64,000 nucleotides of DNA from Glycine soja (taxonomy: Eukaryota > Streptophyta > Magnoliopsida > Fabales > Fabaceae), in NCBI RefSeq assembly GCF_004193775.1, contig NC_041021.1:5962001-6026000 (forward strand), given 5' to 3'. The notes beneath the pieces were generated by a model. The model did no database searches. It had not been told where the DNA came from and was given only the letters and a program-made list of their open reading frames with translations. Shown here one piece after another: positions 48,346 through 58,545 of the stretch. Numbering within the stretch: the stretch's first letter is position 1; the number at the start of each line of letters is the position of its first letter. The position numbers and the translations under genes were made by a program.

Positions 48346-49372
48346 TGGTTAGTTTATCAAATTGATGATTTATGTTATATCATCTTGGATGATGCCATGG
48401 TCTTATGGTTGTTCATTAATCTATTGGGACTAACATGTGTTAAAGTATACAGACGGAAAAGGAAGCATGTTCGACAAGACAAAGGTTATTAGTTTCCTTT
48501 TGAACAATGTGTGCCACCTATTTTGCCATGATTGAAAATAGTTTCAAAAAATATTAAATGTGATTTGAATCATTATTGTTCATTTCTTTCTTTCTTTTCA
48601 AAAACCTATAAAAGGCAAAGGTAGGCATCTATAGAGACTCTTTTGAAAACTTGAACTCTGAGAACTCTTGTGCGTTTTGGTTGCATATGAGAATTTAGTC
48701 ATTCAAAAACTCTCTTCTTCTCTTTAAAAAACATGTTTGTGAAAATGTTCCCTAAGAAGAACAAAGCGGTCTCTATTCTAGTAATCAACAACGTTGAAAA
48801 TGCGAAGAAAGCTTTCCTAAAACAGTGGTTCATTCCTAGAAGATGGGTGAACTTCAGAAATTTGAAAGAAGATGGGTCTGATGTAAAAGATTTGTTTGAT
48901 TATGTAGGATGGACTATTTTTCTTGAAAAATTTAGTACCTTGCATTATTGCCCCTATGCCTTATTTTGGGGAACAAAAAGGCCAGACAAAGTAAGCATCA
49001 GAGGATGCGTAAATAGGGAGGAGGTGATTATCTTTTCTAAAAGCATTACTGCTACAAGTGATTGTTTCAAGGAGGCATTGGTGTTCGATAAAGACTGGGA
49101 GGACATAACCTATGAAACGGTGGATATAATGCTTTATGAAAGACCACGCCCAAAATCTGTTGACAAGAAGACAATGCTCAGTTTCTTAAGGATTGAATGT
49201 AACATCAAATTTATTTTTAAATATATATTATTTGTTATTAAACAACTTTAAAAGCTGATAGGTTTTCTAAAACCTATTTTTTCTTTGCACTCTATCTACT
49301 TTCATTGAGAAATGTGCCATCAGAAACACAAACGCAACAGTGAAGAGGAAATCACAAAGAATCACCGTATTT
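48346..49372. other. Host-site DNA of the copia insertion, with one ORF
   Basis: Apart from the ORF at 48733-49251 nothing is recognised. This sequence and the DNA right of 54277 were contiguous before the copia insertion. Confidence 0.5.
48733..49251 (+). CDS. Unidentified 172-codon ORF, possibly retroelement-derived
   Basis: Starts ATG TTT GTG AAA; the product begins MFVKMFPKKNKAVS. It has no signal peptide or membrane segment until a hydrophobic tail of about 12 residues that looks like read-through into AT-rich DNA. The middle (FLKQWFIPRRWVNFRNLKED, then DLFDYVGWTIFLEKFSTLHY) faintly resembles the putative plant transposon protein found in many legume retroelements, where a W/RW...L motif is followed by a strand-rich domain. 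The ORF lies just downstream of the copia relic in the same orientation, so it may belong to its 3' accessory region. No upstream exon or promoter is supported. An unrecognised gene fragment is equally possible. Confidence 0.3.
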   Translation: MFVKMFPKKNKAVSILVINNVENAKKAFLKQWFIPRRWVNFRNLKEDGSDVKDLFDYVGWTIFLEKFSTLHYCPYALFWGTKRPDKVSIRGCVNREEVIIFSKSITATSDCFKEALVFDKDWEDITYETVDIMLYERPRPKSVDKKTMLSFLRIECNIKFIFKYILFVIKQL

Positions 49373-49377
49373 GTGTC

Positions 49378-49761
49378 TGTTGGTAGTTGGTTAGATGATA
49401 GTTGATAGTTTTAGAGAATTGTTTTAGAAAGAAGGATATGTCATTGATTTCTTTGATTATCAATTACAACATACCAATTGCCTATTTATAGGCTCAAGTC
49501 ACCAACCTCTCAATGGTGGTGAATGTTTCTACATTACTTTAGGTCTTTCTAGAGTTTTCATGATAGATTAGTATCATGATAGTTCTAGATTCTTCTATCT
49601 TATACATACACTTATGATTCTAGATTGTTCTACCATATTCATACACATTATAGTTCTAGATTGTTCTACCATATTCATATACACTATAGTTCTAGATTGT
49701 TCTACCATATTCATACATATTATATTTAAGAATATTCTAGAAATTTGTAGCAATTTCAACA
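49378..49761 (-). repeat. 3' LTR of the copia element (384 bp)
   Basis: Starts TGTTGGTAGTTGG on the plus strand and ends TTTCAACA. It matches 53882-54272 apart from four substitutions and lack of one GATAGTT unit. A minus-strand TATA motif CTATAAATAG is at 49491-49482, conserved in the other LTR at 54002-53993. The stop codon of gag-pol (49758-49756) falls inside it. Confidence 0.95.
49583..49725. repeat. 36-bp tandem repeats in the LTR (also 54094-54236)
   Basis: Units beginning TTCTAGATTGTTCTACCATA start at 49618, 49654 and 49690 (36-bp spacing), with a diverged unit at 49583. The same array is in the other LTR. On the minus strand they lie upstream of the TATA motif, a position usual for U3 enhancer repeats. 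Confidence 0.9.
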
Positions 49762-52700
49762 CTCCTCCTTGATGCAAATTTCTGTGACTCCGAGCATAGC
49801 TCGTAATTCTTCAAATCTTGGTCTCGACAAAGCCTTTGTGAATATGTCTGCAATTTGATCTTCTGTTCTGCAGTAGTCGAGTTTGATCTCTTTAGTTGCT
49901 TCAGCTTCTCTGATAAAGTGATACTTGATTGCTATGTGTTTTGTTCTGCTCTGATGAACTGGATTCTTCACCATTGCAATTGTTGATTTGTTGTCGCAGT
50001 TGATTTTAGTAGGCTCATCTTGTTTTTCTCCCATGTCTTCAAGTATCCTACGAAGCCATATAGCTTGACCCGTTGCTTCAGCAATTGCCACGTACTCTGC
50101 TTCTGCTGTTGATTGTGCTACTGTAGCTTGCTTCTTCGATGCCCAAGAGAACATTCCTGATCCTAGTGAGAAAGCATAGCCAGAGGTACTCTTCATGTCA
50201 TCTGCCGAACCTGCCCAATCACTGTCGATGTAGCCAAGTAATTCTGAGTTGGTCTCGGTAGTATACCATATACTGAACTCTTTTGTTCCTTGTAGATACC
50301 TCCAAATTCTTTTTTCTGCTCCAAAGTGTATTTGACTTGGGCTTTGCATGAATCTTGATAGAAGACTTGTAGCATACATTATGTCAGGCCGTGTAGCTGT
50401 CAAATATAGGAGACTTCCAATTAGACTTCGATATTTGGATGCATCAGCTTCTGGTGCTCCATCATTCTTCTGTAGTTTCTCATTTGTTATGAGTGGAGTA
50501 GCAACAGGTTTGCAACCATACATCTTGAATTTCTTAAGTAAGCCTTCTGTGTATTTCTTTTGCGAGATGAATATCCCTTCATTTCTCTGACTTACCTCTA
50601 TGCCGAGGAAGTAACTCATCAAACCAAGGTCATTCATCTCAAAGGTCTTCATCATGTCTTCTTTAAACTCCATCATCATCTTAGTATTGTTTCCCGTGTA
50701 GATAAGATCATCTACATATAAAGAGAGTAAGAGAGTGTACTGACCTTGAGACTTGATGTAAAGTGTAGGCTCACTCTTGCTCCTCCTGAATCCTCGATCC
50801 ATGAAATACTGATCGATTATGCTATACCATGCTCGAGGTGCTTGCTTCAAACCGTAGAGTGCTTTTCTTAGTCTTAACACTTTGTTTTCTTTGCCTTCAG
50901 ACACGAATCCTTGTGGCTGCTCCACATAGATCTCTTCTTCAAGTACGCCGTTAAAGAAGGCGGATTTGACATCTAGTTGATGGATACTCCATCCTTTTTG
51001 TGACGCAAGAGCTATTAGAGCTCTTATGGTATCAAGACAAGCTACTAGTGCAAATGTCTCATTGTAGTCAATTCTGGGTTGCTGTGAGTAACCCTTAGCT
51101 ACTAGCCTCGCCTTGTGTTTTTGTATGGTTCCATCAAGGTTGAGCTTTGTCTTATAGACCCACTTAACGCCAATGATATCTTTTCCATGGGGACGATTTA
51201 CTAACTCCCATGTGTTGTTTTTCTCGATCATCTGTATCTCTTCTTCCATTGCCTTGACCCATACTTCTTGCTTTGACGCTTCTTCAAAGCTTCCAGGTTC
51301 AAGTATGGCCAAGTTACAGGTTTCATATATGTCCACCAAAGATCTTACTCGTCTTGGAGTAGACACTGGTGATGATAGTTCTTGATCTTGTTGTTGTGGT
51401 GGAGGTGAAGCTGGTTCACCTGGGTCTTCTTCCTCAGCTTCTTCTTGAGGTAGTTGAGTGGGTATAAGAACATTCTTCTCCACTTTTTATTCATCCCAAT
51501 TCCAAGAAGCATATTCATCAACTTCAACATCTCGACTAATGACGAGTTTCTTAGTTTGCAAGTTGTAGACACGGTAGCCCTTAGAGATATTGCTATACCC
51601 AAGGAAGATACCTCGTATAGTCTTGTCTTCAAGCTTGTGTCTCTTCACGTCTGGAATATGAATGTAGCATATAGATCCAAAGACCCTTAGGTGCTTTGTT
51701 GATGGCTTCTTCCCGTTCCAAGCTTCAATTGGGGTCTTGTCTTTTACAGACTTAGTTGGACATCTGTTGAGTATGTAAACAACAGTGTAGACTGCTTCAA
51801 CCCAGAATGTGTTAGGTAGTCCCTTCTCCTTGAGCATCGATCTAGCCATCTCCATAACTGTGCGATTCTTTCTCTCGGACACTCCATTTTGTTGAGGAGA
51901 ATATGCAACTGTAAGTTGTCGCTCAATGCCTTCATCCTCACAAAATCTTTCAAACTCGCAAGAGGTGTACTCTTTGCCGCAATCACTTCTTAGTACTTTT
52001 ATCCGTTTTCCACTTTGATTTTCAGCAAGGGCCTTCAACTTTTTTAATACTCCAAAGACTTATAATTTTTCTTTGAGAAAATATACCCATGTCATTCTAG
52101 AGTAGTCATCAATGAAGAGTATGAAGTACCTACTGTTCCCATGTGATGGTGTCCTCATTGGTCCACAAACGTCCGTATGTATCAGCTCCAATAGATCTTT
52201 CGCTCTCCATGCTCCGCTTGTTGAGAAAGGAAATCGGTGTTGCTTACCAAGGAGACATCCTTCACACACTTCATTATTCTCCTTTATGCTTGGAAGATCT
52301 CTCATCATGTTCTTCTCATGTAACAACTTCAAGGCATGTGTGTTGAAGTGGCCAAATCTTCGATGCCATAGCCATGAATCATCAACTTGTACCTTCATGG
52401 CAATGTTTGTTGCATATTTTAAATTTAGAGGGAAGCTTCTATTGCTCTTATTCATCTTTACTTGGGCTATCTCAGACCTTTTATTTTCGTTGTCTAAGAT
52501 TTTGCATACACCTCCTTCAAAGTGAAGTGTGTAGCCTCTCTCGATTATTTGGCCAATGCTTAGAAGATTTTCTTTTAGGCTGGGAACTAGTAAGACATCA
52601 TGGATGAGTCGCGTACCTTTATCTGTCTCCACCATGACAGTGCCTTTGCCTTTAGATTCAACCACACTTCCATTTCCCAGTCGAACATTGACTTTGACCG

Positions 52701-53748
52701 ACTCGTCAATGCTTTTGAAAATAGTCTCATCCTTGGCCATGTGATTGCTACATCCACTATCCAAGTACCAGTTTCCTCCATTTTCTTTTATTGAGTCTTG
52801 AGTGGCGTAGAACGTACATTGTTCTTGATCATGCTCCTCTGCGATATTGGCTTGATGCCTATTTTTGTTGCGACAATTTTTCTCTACGTGCCCGAACTTC
52901 TTGCAATGGTTGCATTGTGGCATATTATGGAACCAACAATTTTTCTCTGCGTGGCCTTGCCTTTTGCATATATTGCATGGAGGATTTTTATCTGTTTTGT
53001 TCTTAAGGAAATTCCTAGAACCTTCTCTTCTTCTGGAAGTTTCTCCATAATTTTTCTTTCCTTTATTTTCTTTGTTTTGGGGCTGAAATTTAAACTTTGA
53101 CTAGAAGGCATTTTCAATTGTATCTTCTTTATGCCTATACAGTCTTTGCTCATATGCTTCAAGAGAGCCCACAAGTTCTGTCTCTGATAGAGTGGACAGA
53201 TCTTTGGTTTCCTCAATCGTTGTCACGATTGGGTCAAACTTTTGGGGCATAGTAATTAGAATTTTCTCAACAATTTTCTTGTCAAGAATATCTTCCCCAA
53301 AAGCTCTCATTTGATTAACTCTTTCTTTAACTTTAGAATAGTAATCTTTAACTATCTCAGACTCCTTCATCTTCAATATTTCAAAATCTCTTCTTAGAGA
53401 TTGAAGTTTAACGGCACGTACCTTAACACTTCCTTGAAACTCCTCCTGCAATGTGTTCCACGCTTCTTTGGCAGTCTTAGCTCCCATAATTCTTGGGAAA
53501 ATTGGACCAGTCACTGCTTGTTGCAAGGTGAACAACGCCTTTGAATTTTTCTGTTTATTTTTCTTCAACTCTTTTTCTTAAGATGCATTAAGAGCTGAAG
53601 TATCCGCGGGAATGGTGAAGCCTTCTTCTACTATGTCCCATAAATCTTGAGATGAAAAATATGTTTCCATTTTAACACGCCAGAAATCATAATTTTCACC
53701 ATTGAAGATAGGGACAGAAATAGTTGACGATTGAGTAGTGTTATCCAT
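49756..53748 (-). pseudogene. copia gag-pol polyprotein frame with four in-frame stops
   Basis: One frame runs 1,330 codons from the ATG at 53748 to TGA at 49756 with no frameshift. The gag part starts MDNTTQSSTISVPIFNGENY and has two CCHC knuckles (CNICKRQGHAEKNC, CNHCKKFGHVEKNC) near codons 255-290. Protease DSG is near codon 330. Integrase has an HHCC region near codon 445 and then a DDE core (TDVCGPM, FIDDYSRM, NGVSERKNRT). RT has YVDD near codon 1012; RNase H has the STAEAEYVA stretch. Stops are at codons 57 (53580-53578), 216 (53103-53101), 563 (52062-52060) and 754 (51489-51487). They cut gag twice, integrase between its second Asp and the Glu, and the integrase-RT linker. The protein would make element particles and cDNA; as it stands only a 56-residue gag piece is translatable from the normal start. 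Confidence 0.95.
49762..49770 (-). other. Polypurine tract of the copia element
   Basis: Minus strand AAGGAGGAG lies directly before the 3' LTR start. It also encodes the Lys-Glu-Glu of the polyprotein's last residues; Cys and the stop come from the LTR's first six bases, TGTTGA. Confidence 0.85.
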
Positions 53749-53869
53749 AGCTTAGAAAAAAATATTATTAGAGTGGGTTAATAGTACAAAGGAAATTTTT
53801 GAAGTAGGTTGGAGGATTTTGGAATGGTAGGTAGGTAAGATAACTACGCCCAATGTATGACCGAACGTA

Positions 53870-53881
53870 GCTCTGATGCCA
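53870..53881 (-). other. Primer-binding site of the copia element
   Basis: Minus strand TGGCATCAGAGC immediately after the 5' LTR, one base different from the common TGGTATCAGAGC complementary to initiator tRNA-Met. Confidence 0.9.
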
Positions 53882-54272
53882 TGTTGGTAGTTGGTTAGAT
53901 GATAGTTGATAGTTGATAGTTTTAGAGAATTGTTTTAGAAAGAAGGCTATGTCATTGATTTCTTTGATTATCAATTACAACATACCAATTGCCTATTTAT
54001 AGGCTCAAGTCACCAACCTCTCAATGGTGGTGAATGTTTCTACATTACTTTAGGTCTTTCTAGAGTTTTCATGATAGATTAGTATCATGATAATTCTAGA
54101 TTCTTCTATCTTATACATACACTTATGATTCTAGATTGTTCTACCATATTCATACACATTATAGTTCTAGATTGTTCTACCATATTCATATACACTATAG
54201 TTGTAGATTGTTCTACCATATTCATACATATTATATTTAAGAATATTCTAGAAATTTGTAGCAACTTCAACA
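53882..54272 (-). repeat. 5' LTR of the copia element (391 bp)
   Basis: Same ends as the other LTR. It carries one extra 7-bp GATAGTT unit and four single-base differences. The promoter TATA motif is at 54002-53993 (minus). Confidence 0.95.
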
Positions 54273-54277
54273 GTGTC

Positions 54278-54710
54278 TTGCCTTTGGGAATCATATTTTC
54301 GAGTGAAGGGGAGTGAGCTCTCTCTCTTCCTTCTATTGTATAATTTTTCCTTGATTTGAACGGGTTGAAAAATTCCAAATAAGTTTAATTTTATTTTGAA
54401 GGGACAAATTTTTTGTTATGATGTTCGTAACAATTTCCCCTTTTCACCAATGATGAATTTTGCCGAATTGTGTTTTACAGATATGATAATTCTTAAATTT
54501 TGTGATTAATCTCCGTAATATTGGTACAATGCATGAAACCATGTTTTTGTGAATTAGAATGCGAAGCTTCACCAATTAAAATTGATCATAGTCTTCTATT
54601 GACTAAACTTCTCGTGGCTAGATTCTTATGGTTGCCTTGGAATATGTTTAGTGATATATGTATATTTGTTTTCCATATATAAAATTATATGTATATAAGA
54701 TTCTAATGTG

Positions 54711-54761
<51 letters not shown>

Positions 54762-54944
54762 GATACATCTGTAGTGATTTTGTTTTAGATTTCAATTTCA
54801 TATATAAAATATATGTATTTGCTTAAGTATACTTTAGGAACTAATTAGGAAATTCATGAGTTTGAATATCTTGCTTGTGTATTATTTTTATTCTATATAT
54901 GTATATATAGTGATGTGTTATATATATTTGCCACATGTAAATAT
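54278..54944. other. AT-rich intergenic DNA with (TA)n at 54711-54760
   Basis: No gene seen. The first 120 bp are the right half of the copia target site. Confidence 0.5.
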
Positions 54945-54949
54945 AGTTA

Positions 54950-56717
54950 GAAGCTTTGAAGGGTTATGTGGTTGTTATTGCAATACCGAAAGAGGAATAC
55001 ATAGCAGGCCTTGAAGACTGCAAAAGTTATTTGCATAGCAGGATTCTTTTGGCAAAGGGCGTCCCTCCTCAAAGAGTTTCTTATTTGCAAGCCAAGCTTG
55101 CAAAGCTTTGGCATCCTTTGGGACGTTGGCATATGATCCCAATTGGAAAAGGCTATTTCAATTCTTCTTTCTCCTTAGTTCAAGATTTACGTAAGGTATT
55201 GGTGGTAGGGATTTGGAACCTAAACCCTAGCACCCTGAGGCTTTTCAACTGAACCCCAAACTTTAACCCTAATTTGGTGAAACAAACCAATACCCAGAGT
55301 TGTATTCGAATTCTAGGGTTAGCACAAAAGTATGGAGACAAGCCATCCTATTCTCCATCGCAATAGGTGTTGGGATCCCCTCTGCACAGATGATGCAATG
55401 AATAGTCGTGCATTTGGACACTATGCTTGGATTTTTTTAGATGTGGACCTTGATAGAAAACTACAGAACAAGTCTTAGTGGAAAGGAAAGGATATGCTCT
55501 CTTTGTGCGTATCAAGTATGAAAGACTCACTTCATTTTTTCTAGCTTCCACAATGAAAGTCATTCTCCTATAGAGTGCAAAAAGAAATCAAAGGAATCAA
55601 ACAATGTTCTGTAATCGGAGCTAGGAAGAAAGAGGTTCATGTCCTCCAAACAAAAAAATAAAGAGATCATTTTGCAAGACAATGCCATTGCTAGGGAAGG
55701 TCCAAGTTATATATGTTAGGAAGAAGGGGCATAGCTGAGTAGGGGGAGAACCAAACTACATTTTAGAAGATTAGAAAAATCAAGACCCTTAACAATCAAG
55801 CTGTGAATCCTGAACCATGGTGTTACAACGGTGACTTTAATACAATTCTTGGGGCTCATGAGAAGAATGATGGGTGCTATCCTTTCTTGGCCTAATGTCA
55901 AGAATTTAGATGTTGGTTAGATAGTTGTGGCTTAGTTCACATAACTACCTTAGGTGCTAAATTACTTGGTCAAATGGGAAGAATGGCAGTCAATATATTT
56001 CATTGAGGCTGGACAGATTGTTGAGTAATGATGAGGCATTCAATTTTTGAAACTTTATTAATAGTAGCACACTAATGAAGGTAAGAACTGACCATTATCC
56101 TTTACTTCTTGACCTTAAACATAGGCTAACTTCTCTTGCCTCTTCTTTTAAATTTCACAAGATGTGGATTAATAATCCAGATTGTAGAAGACTTTTCTAA
56201 AGTTTGAAGTTCTCGTATATATGGATCTCCTATGTATGTCTTAGGGCAAAAACTTAGAGGTTTAAAGAATGAACTTAAACCCTAGAATAAGCTGGTGTTT
56301 TGGAGGTGTGCATAAAGTGATAGATCTCTAGGAGGAACTTCATTTGCTTGAAACAAAGGAACAAATTGAACTTCAAAATGAATTAGTAGTCCAAGAGTAT
56401 TTTTGGAAGGATAAAGCTAGGCATCATTGGCATAGCAAAGGGACCATAACACTGCATTTTTTCATTAAGTAACTAAGGTGAGAAGGGCTACTAAGAATAT
56501 GAATGCAATGAAGAAAGATGGGATGTAAATCCAGTCTCAGGCAAAACTAGAAGATCTTGTTTTTAACTTCTTTTAAGAAGTTTTATGCAGCATATAATGT
56601 GAATTCAATGACCTTATTGCGAAGACAATTCCTAATCTGGTTAGTATTGATGATAATATCCTGCTAACAGCTCAATCATCTTTGGAAGAGGTGAAATCTG
56701 TGGTTTTTAGCTATTGC
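54950..56717 (+). pseudogene. LINE (L1-type) relic: ORF1 DUF4283 and endonuclease
   Basis: The plus strand carries, in order, a DUF4283-like ORF1 piece at 54956-55252 (LLAKGVPPQRVSYLQAKLAK; GKGYFNSSFSLVQDLRKV; VGIWNLNPSTLRLF), a FGHYAWIFLDVDLDRKLQ stretch near 55417, and a zinc-knuckle remnant near 55560 (SPIECKK). An apurinic-type endonuclease piece follows at about 55800-56130 (NGDFNTILGAHEK and, later, TDHYPLLLDL). The start of RT text is near 56680 (SSLEEVKSVVF). It breaks off at 56717, where the AHL duplication begins. There are many stops and shifts, and no poly(A) tail or RT catalytic region. Confidence 0.8.
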
Positions 56718-57538
56718 TCCAATGACTAAATTTTTAGGTGTTAACATTTATAAGTTATTCGCAAGTAGAGAACTTTACTGATAAATTTTAATTATTAATC
56801 TTGTAGATAAATGATATGAAAATAAATCAAAATTATATAAAAATTTCTATTTAATGAGCTCAACTATTTTATCAGTATTTTTCTCATCACACCTTTTTCG
56901 TAATGCAATTAGGAAAGTTTAATTAATACAAATTCTAATTATTTTTATTTACACTCATTTTTATTTATTATTGAATTAAATCCAAATAAAATTCAAATAA
57001 CAACAATATTTCATTGAACTCGATTCTCATGACACATTTTTAAATATATTTTTTGTTGAATAAAATTCACATAATAGCATATGTCTCATTGATGAGCTTT
57101 ATTTTTTAATTAACAAGTATAACATTTTTGGGCTTGGATATGTTTTTTTTTTCTTTGTAGAGATTGCATGTTATCATTCAAAGGAGACGCCTTATTAAGT
57201 TATGTAGAATCACTATTAGTAACAAAGCTCTCTCTATGTATTTAACATAGTTGCTTTTCCATAAATTGAACTTGAGACTATTGATTATGATGAAAAAAAT
57301 TTCAGACTAACTAATCTATGTGCTTAGTAATAATAAATATGTCTAACATGACTTTGACTTAATTAAATAGAACATTAAAAATAATATATACCAATAAATT
57401 CTTCCTTTTATTAGAAGTAGTTTTTGTAATAATTTTAATAAATGATTTTAAAATCTTTGACTATAATCCTAACTTTAAATTATATTACCTTTTTATAAAT
57501 AAATTTCGTGAGACTTTAAAAACTTTTGTTGCATTGTG

Positions 57539-57546
57539 CATAAAAG
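57539..57546 (+). promoter_or_regulatory. Candidate TATA box of AHL copy C
   Basis: CATAAAAG, 296 bp before the ATG at 57835, in a promoter block conserved with copy B. Confidence 0.45.
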
Positions 57547-57834
57547 AGCCCCACTTTCAAAAATCGCTCACATTACCTTCCCCAAAAAGCCCCTTGATTC
57601 TTGTTTACTGAAAAGAAATTCATAGAAGTCACTACCAGTACCACACTAAAAATTCCTTCACAAACAAAACTTCACACCATTAAAACCAAGGCTATTGGAC
57701 CTTGTTCCATCTAACTCTCTCTCACCCAAAACATTTTACCTCTTTTTTTTTTCTTTCACTCCATACCTCTTGAAACATTTAAAACACCTATTACATTTTC
57801 TACCTCCTCTCATTTCATTCCCCTCTTTGTCATA

Positions 57835-58545
57835 ATGACCAACAATTCCATGGCAATTTCCAACTCCCAGAACTCCGTCTCCTTCGACTTAGACTTGACA
57901 TCCTCCTGGCTCAACCACACTAGCTCCTCCTCTCGACTCCCTCGTTGTCCACCATCACCAACTACAAACCAACCCCTAGAGAATCTCCCCCTTACAAACC
58001 CATCCACCAAGAAGCCATGTGGTAGGCCCGCGGGCTCCAAGAACAAGCCCAAGACCACCCTTTTCTTGGTGGCCCAACCTGTGGAACCCTACATGAAGGT
58101 CATCATTGTCAATGTGACCCCAAGCAGCGATATCATTGAGTCCATTCTTGATGTTGCTCGTCGAGGCCACGTTAGCCTCACTGTCCTCAGTGCCTCTGGA
58201 ACAATCACTGGAGTAACCCTCAACAACTCTTTGCATGGTGTTGATGCCCTCACACTTCACGGGCCCTTCACCTTGCTCTCCCTCAATGGCTCCTACTTAT
58301 ACAACAACCACTACACCCTTCACCCTGGAGCCACCCCTGCCCCTCCCTTATCCTTTGGGATCAGCTTTTCCACCTCTCAAGGGCAAGTCTTTGGCGGTGC
58401 CATAGGCAGTAGAGTCATTGCCGGTAATGATGTTAGCCTTACAATTTGCACCTTCAAGAACCCTGTGATGTACAAGTACGCTTCTAGAGACAAAGAAAGA
58501 GACAGGGGTGACAATAATAACAATAACAATTATAACAATAACTAA
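57835..58545 (+). CDS. AHL-type PPC-domain DNA-binding protein, copy C
   Basis: Intronless 236-residue frame. Order: Ser/Pro-rich N-terminus (1-55); AT-hook region KKPCGRPAGSKNKPK (59-73); PPC/DUF296 domain (about 87-216) with RRGHVSLTVLSASG, GPFTLLSLNGSYL, PLSFGISFSTSQGQVFGGA and TFKNPVMYKYASRDKE; then an Asn-rich tail. AHL proteins form trimers through PPC and bind AT-rich DNA with the hook, repressing growth genes in the nucleus. The first Arg of the RGRP core is Cys62 (TGT at 58018), which should weaken minor-groove binding. The hexamer GRFEIL known in Arabidopsis AHLs is GPFTLL here. A 2-bp deletion relative to copy B ends the frame just after the Asn run, removing about 20 residues. The ATG is the first in frame and follows a TATA-like box by 296 bp. 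This is the only copy in the window with an open reading frame from a plausible ATG; it could be expressed or a recent pseudogene. Confidence 0.7.
   Translation: MTNNSMAISNSQNSVSFDLDLTSSWLNHTSSSSRLPRCPPSPTTNQPLENLPLTNPSTKKPCGRPAGSKNKPKTTLFLVAQPVEPYMKVIIVNVTPSSDIIESILDVARRGHVSLTVLSASGTITGVTLNNSLHGVDALTLHGPFTLLSLNGSYLYNNHYTLHPGATPAPPLSFGISFSTSQGQVFGGAIGSRVIAGNDVSLTICTFKNPVMYKYASRDKERDRGDNNNNNNYNNN

Larger units (their letters stand above)
49378..54272 (-). mobile_element. Complete Ty1/copia retrotransposon, 4,895 bp
   Basis: Two LTRs flank a single gag-pol frame on the minus strand. The target duplication GTGTC is perfect (49373-49377 and 54273-54277). The PBS and polypurine tract are in place. 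Domain order is gag, protease, integrase, RT, RNase H, as in copia. The LTRs differ by four substitutions and one 7-bp indel over 384 bp, pointing to a recent insertion. The frame carries four stops, so this copy would need trans-supplied proteins to move. Confidence 0.95.

Noticed and set aside
51173..53100. Plus-strand ORFs within the copia element
   Set aside because: They are antisense shadows of gag-pol, without their own protein similarity.
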